This document shows positions 62,772-64,000 of a stretch of DNA of 64,000 nucleotides, one piece after another (the first letter of the stretch is position 1; each line of letters starts with the position of its first letter). The translations under genes were made by a program, and so were the position numbers. Origin of the DNA: Aquarana catesbeiana (Eukaryota; Chordata; Amphibia; Anura; Ranidae); assembly GCF_042186555.1 (NCBI RefSeq), contig NC_133326.1, positions 440,560,147 through 440,624,146 on the forward strand, in the 5' to 3' direction. A model generated the notes under the pieces. It worked only from the letters and a program-made list of their open reading frames with translations. It ran no database searches and had not been told where the DNA came from.

Positions 62772-64000
62772 ACAAGAGCACTGTTCCAAAATGTAGTCAC
62801 AGAAAAGTGCTCCATTTGGAGTTTTACGCACTGATTTTTCTGAAATGGTTGTTAGTGAAACTCATTGTGGCTCTGGTTGTAGATAATCTGCTTCTCACCT
62901 TGGTCAAACTAGGAAGCACTTACATGTACTAAAACAAAATAAAGTACTGAGGTTTGACTGTGTTGAAAGCATTAAAAGTAGAATACCGGCCACTCTGATG
63001 CTCCTAGTTTCATCTGGAAGTTTTAACCCAGTTCCCACATTGCCCAAAACAGGAAACACTCACTCACCAGCAATGGAATACAAGAGAGAGCTTTGTTTTG
63101 GGTCATGTAAGATGGGACAAAAATATCAATCATTTTCCTTTGGCAGAAGAACAAGAATTGGATTAGAAAATATGAAGCAGCTTACCTCCAAGAAGCAAAC
63201 AGCCATTGTTCTCATGTATTTATCTTCAGGTTCTATTTAAGCATCCACTTCTCTCTATCTCCCAACTCTTTATAAACTAGGTGGTATACACCATTAACCA
63301 ATCAGTAATCAGTAAGGTTTTATTTTGTTATGCAGAGGGAGGAGCACATTCCAGTGGTCCAAATGAAAATAGGGCAGTGCCACACAAATCCACAGGTGGT
63401 AGCAGGAACAATCTCTGCATAACAATAGGGCATCCTTTTAGTGAACATGGTAATCAGAGGTGTAACCCACAGCTGAGTTTAGCAGTTTTGATTTTTGTCA
63501 AAAAAGGAGAGTGTTTGGGAATAACAGATCTCTGTGTATTTTTTACTTTTTCATTTAAGGAAAATTTTGAAAAAAATAATAAATAGACCATGCTGGCAAT
63601 TAGCTTTAAGCAAAAAGCAATTGTAACTAAGGATCATCAAAGATTTGCATGCTTTGAAACTTCTTGAAAGCAATATGAATCATGGGTTCTATAGTAATGA
63701 AAATATAAGGCATTTTTGTAAAATACAAGACATTGCTTTTGTTTGACTTATCTATGGACATAAAAATCACCTATGTAAAAGCAAAGTTCCTTTTGTTCAA
63801 TCAACTTTACCACAAATTACTCTTGGAAATCCTATTACTATCAAACCCTAAACACAGCTCAAAATTGTCAGACCAAGAACAAAGATTATTTTCATCTCAA
63901 TGTCTATGTGTATTAAGAAATGTTTCAAAGAAATTGAGTTTCCATCAAGTCGTTTTTGGACCATTCTGTTAAAGTGAATCTGGTTACACAATACCCCAAA
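62772..64000 (+). repeat. Monomer 51, class K, one base short at the window end
   Basis: Carries ataaactagg, attaaccaatc, cattttcctttgg and gttctatttaag. The tail has catttttgta but gtttgactt. The window ends at ataccccaaa, one base before the next unit would begin. Confidence 0.93.

Larger units (their letters stand above)
1..64000 (+). repeat. Tandem satellite/macrosatellite array, 51 monomers of ~1,226 bp
   Basis: The same roughly 1,226-bp sequence recurs from end to end in one orientation. A fixed landmark (the ttgcttttgttt segment) falls at 962, 2188, 3417, 4642, 5868 and so on to 63733, with spacings of 1218-1231 bp except where a nested duplication lengthens the unit to 1435-1436 or 1653 bp. 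No unrelated DNA interrupts it, so there is no gene anywhere in these 64 kb. Monomers differ by scattered substitutions and small indels and can be grouped into classes by shared variants. The class order repeats, which defines a higher-order structure. CpG is strongly depleted, as expected for a methylated vertebrate genome. Whether the array is centromeric, pericentromeric or an interstitial macrosatellite cannot be told from sequence alone. I do not recognise the family. Confidence 0.97.

Noticed and set aside
227..63972. Recurrent short open frames (about 65-148 codons, both strands) in each monomer
   Set aside because: They overlap on both strands, mostly lack a convincing start (many open with TTG), change length by frameshift or stop between near-identical copies, and resemble no protein family I recognise. 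They are shadows of an AT-rich repeat.
1..64000. CRISPR array or bacterial repeat region
   Set aside because: Units are 1.2 kb with no short repeat/spacer alternation, and no coding sequence or bacterial gene organisation is present.
1..64000. Tandem transposon, LTR or rDNA array
   Set aside because: I see no terminal repeats, integrase or reverse transcriptase remnants, target-site duplications or ribosomal RNA sequence within the unit.

Overview
The whole window is one uninterrupted head-to-tail tandem array. I count 51 monomers of a basic unit of about 1,226 bp, all on the same strand. Position 1 and position 64000 fall at almost the same phase of the unit. I see no protein-coding gene, RNA gene, CRISPR array, insertion sequence or single-copy flanking DNA. 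The sequence is AT-rich and very poor in CpG: one monomer read base by base (10027-11252) has only three CpG sites. With the absence of any gene, this points to satellite or macrosatellite DNA of a CpG-methylating eukaryote, most likely a vertebrate. I cannot name the species or the repeat family.

The monomers fall into classes that I label by diagnostic variants (A, B, C, D, E, F, G, H, I, K). In order the window reads: H A B C A B C D E F1 G1 E F2 G2 A B C D' F1 G/E F2/C D F1 G1/D D F1 G1 E F2 G2 A B C D F/E F I J E F G I/C H A/B C D E F/H K K K. The recurring cycle E-F-G-A-B-C-D makes this a higher-order repeat. Several duplications are superimposed. A 3,680-bp A-B-C block is doubled at 1.2-8.6 kb. 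A 3,887-bp D-F1-G1 block is doubled at 25.7-33.5 kb. A segment of about 10.8 kb occurs twice at a distance of 20,035 bp (10.45-21.3 and 30.5-41.3 kb). The left edge recurs near the right (1-2 kb with 52.8-54 kb; 7-11 kb with 55-59 kb). Hybrid monomers (for example at 53983-55207) mark unequal crossovers. A nested duplication of about 209 bp lies inside five monomers, and a triplicated version lies in a sixth (46204-47856).

Region by region: 1-10 kb holds H, two A-B-C blocks and the first D with its nested duplication. 10-21 kb and 30-41 kb are the two copies of the long segment. 21-30 kb is the most rearranged interior, with collapsed and hybrid monomers. 41-53 kb mixes E/F/G with the odd I and J monomers. 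53-59 kb repeats the left edge. 59-64 kb is a more divergent, locally homogenised group (K) that may mark the approach to an array edge. Short open frames recur once per monomer, but frameshifts and stop gain or loss between near-identical copies argue that they are not genes. The only functional hints are sequence motifs (octamer, CCAAT/TATA, hairpin, splice-donor-like sites), reported at low confidence.
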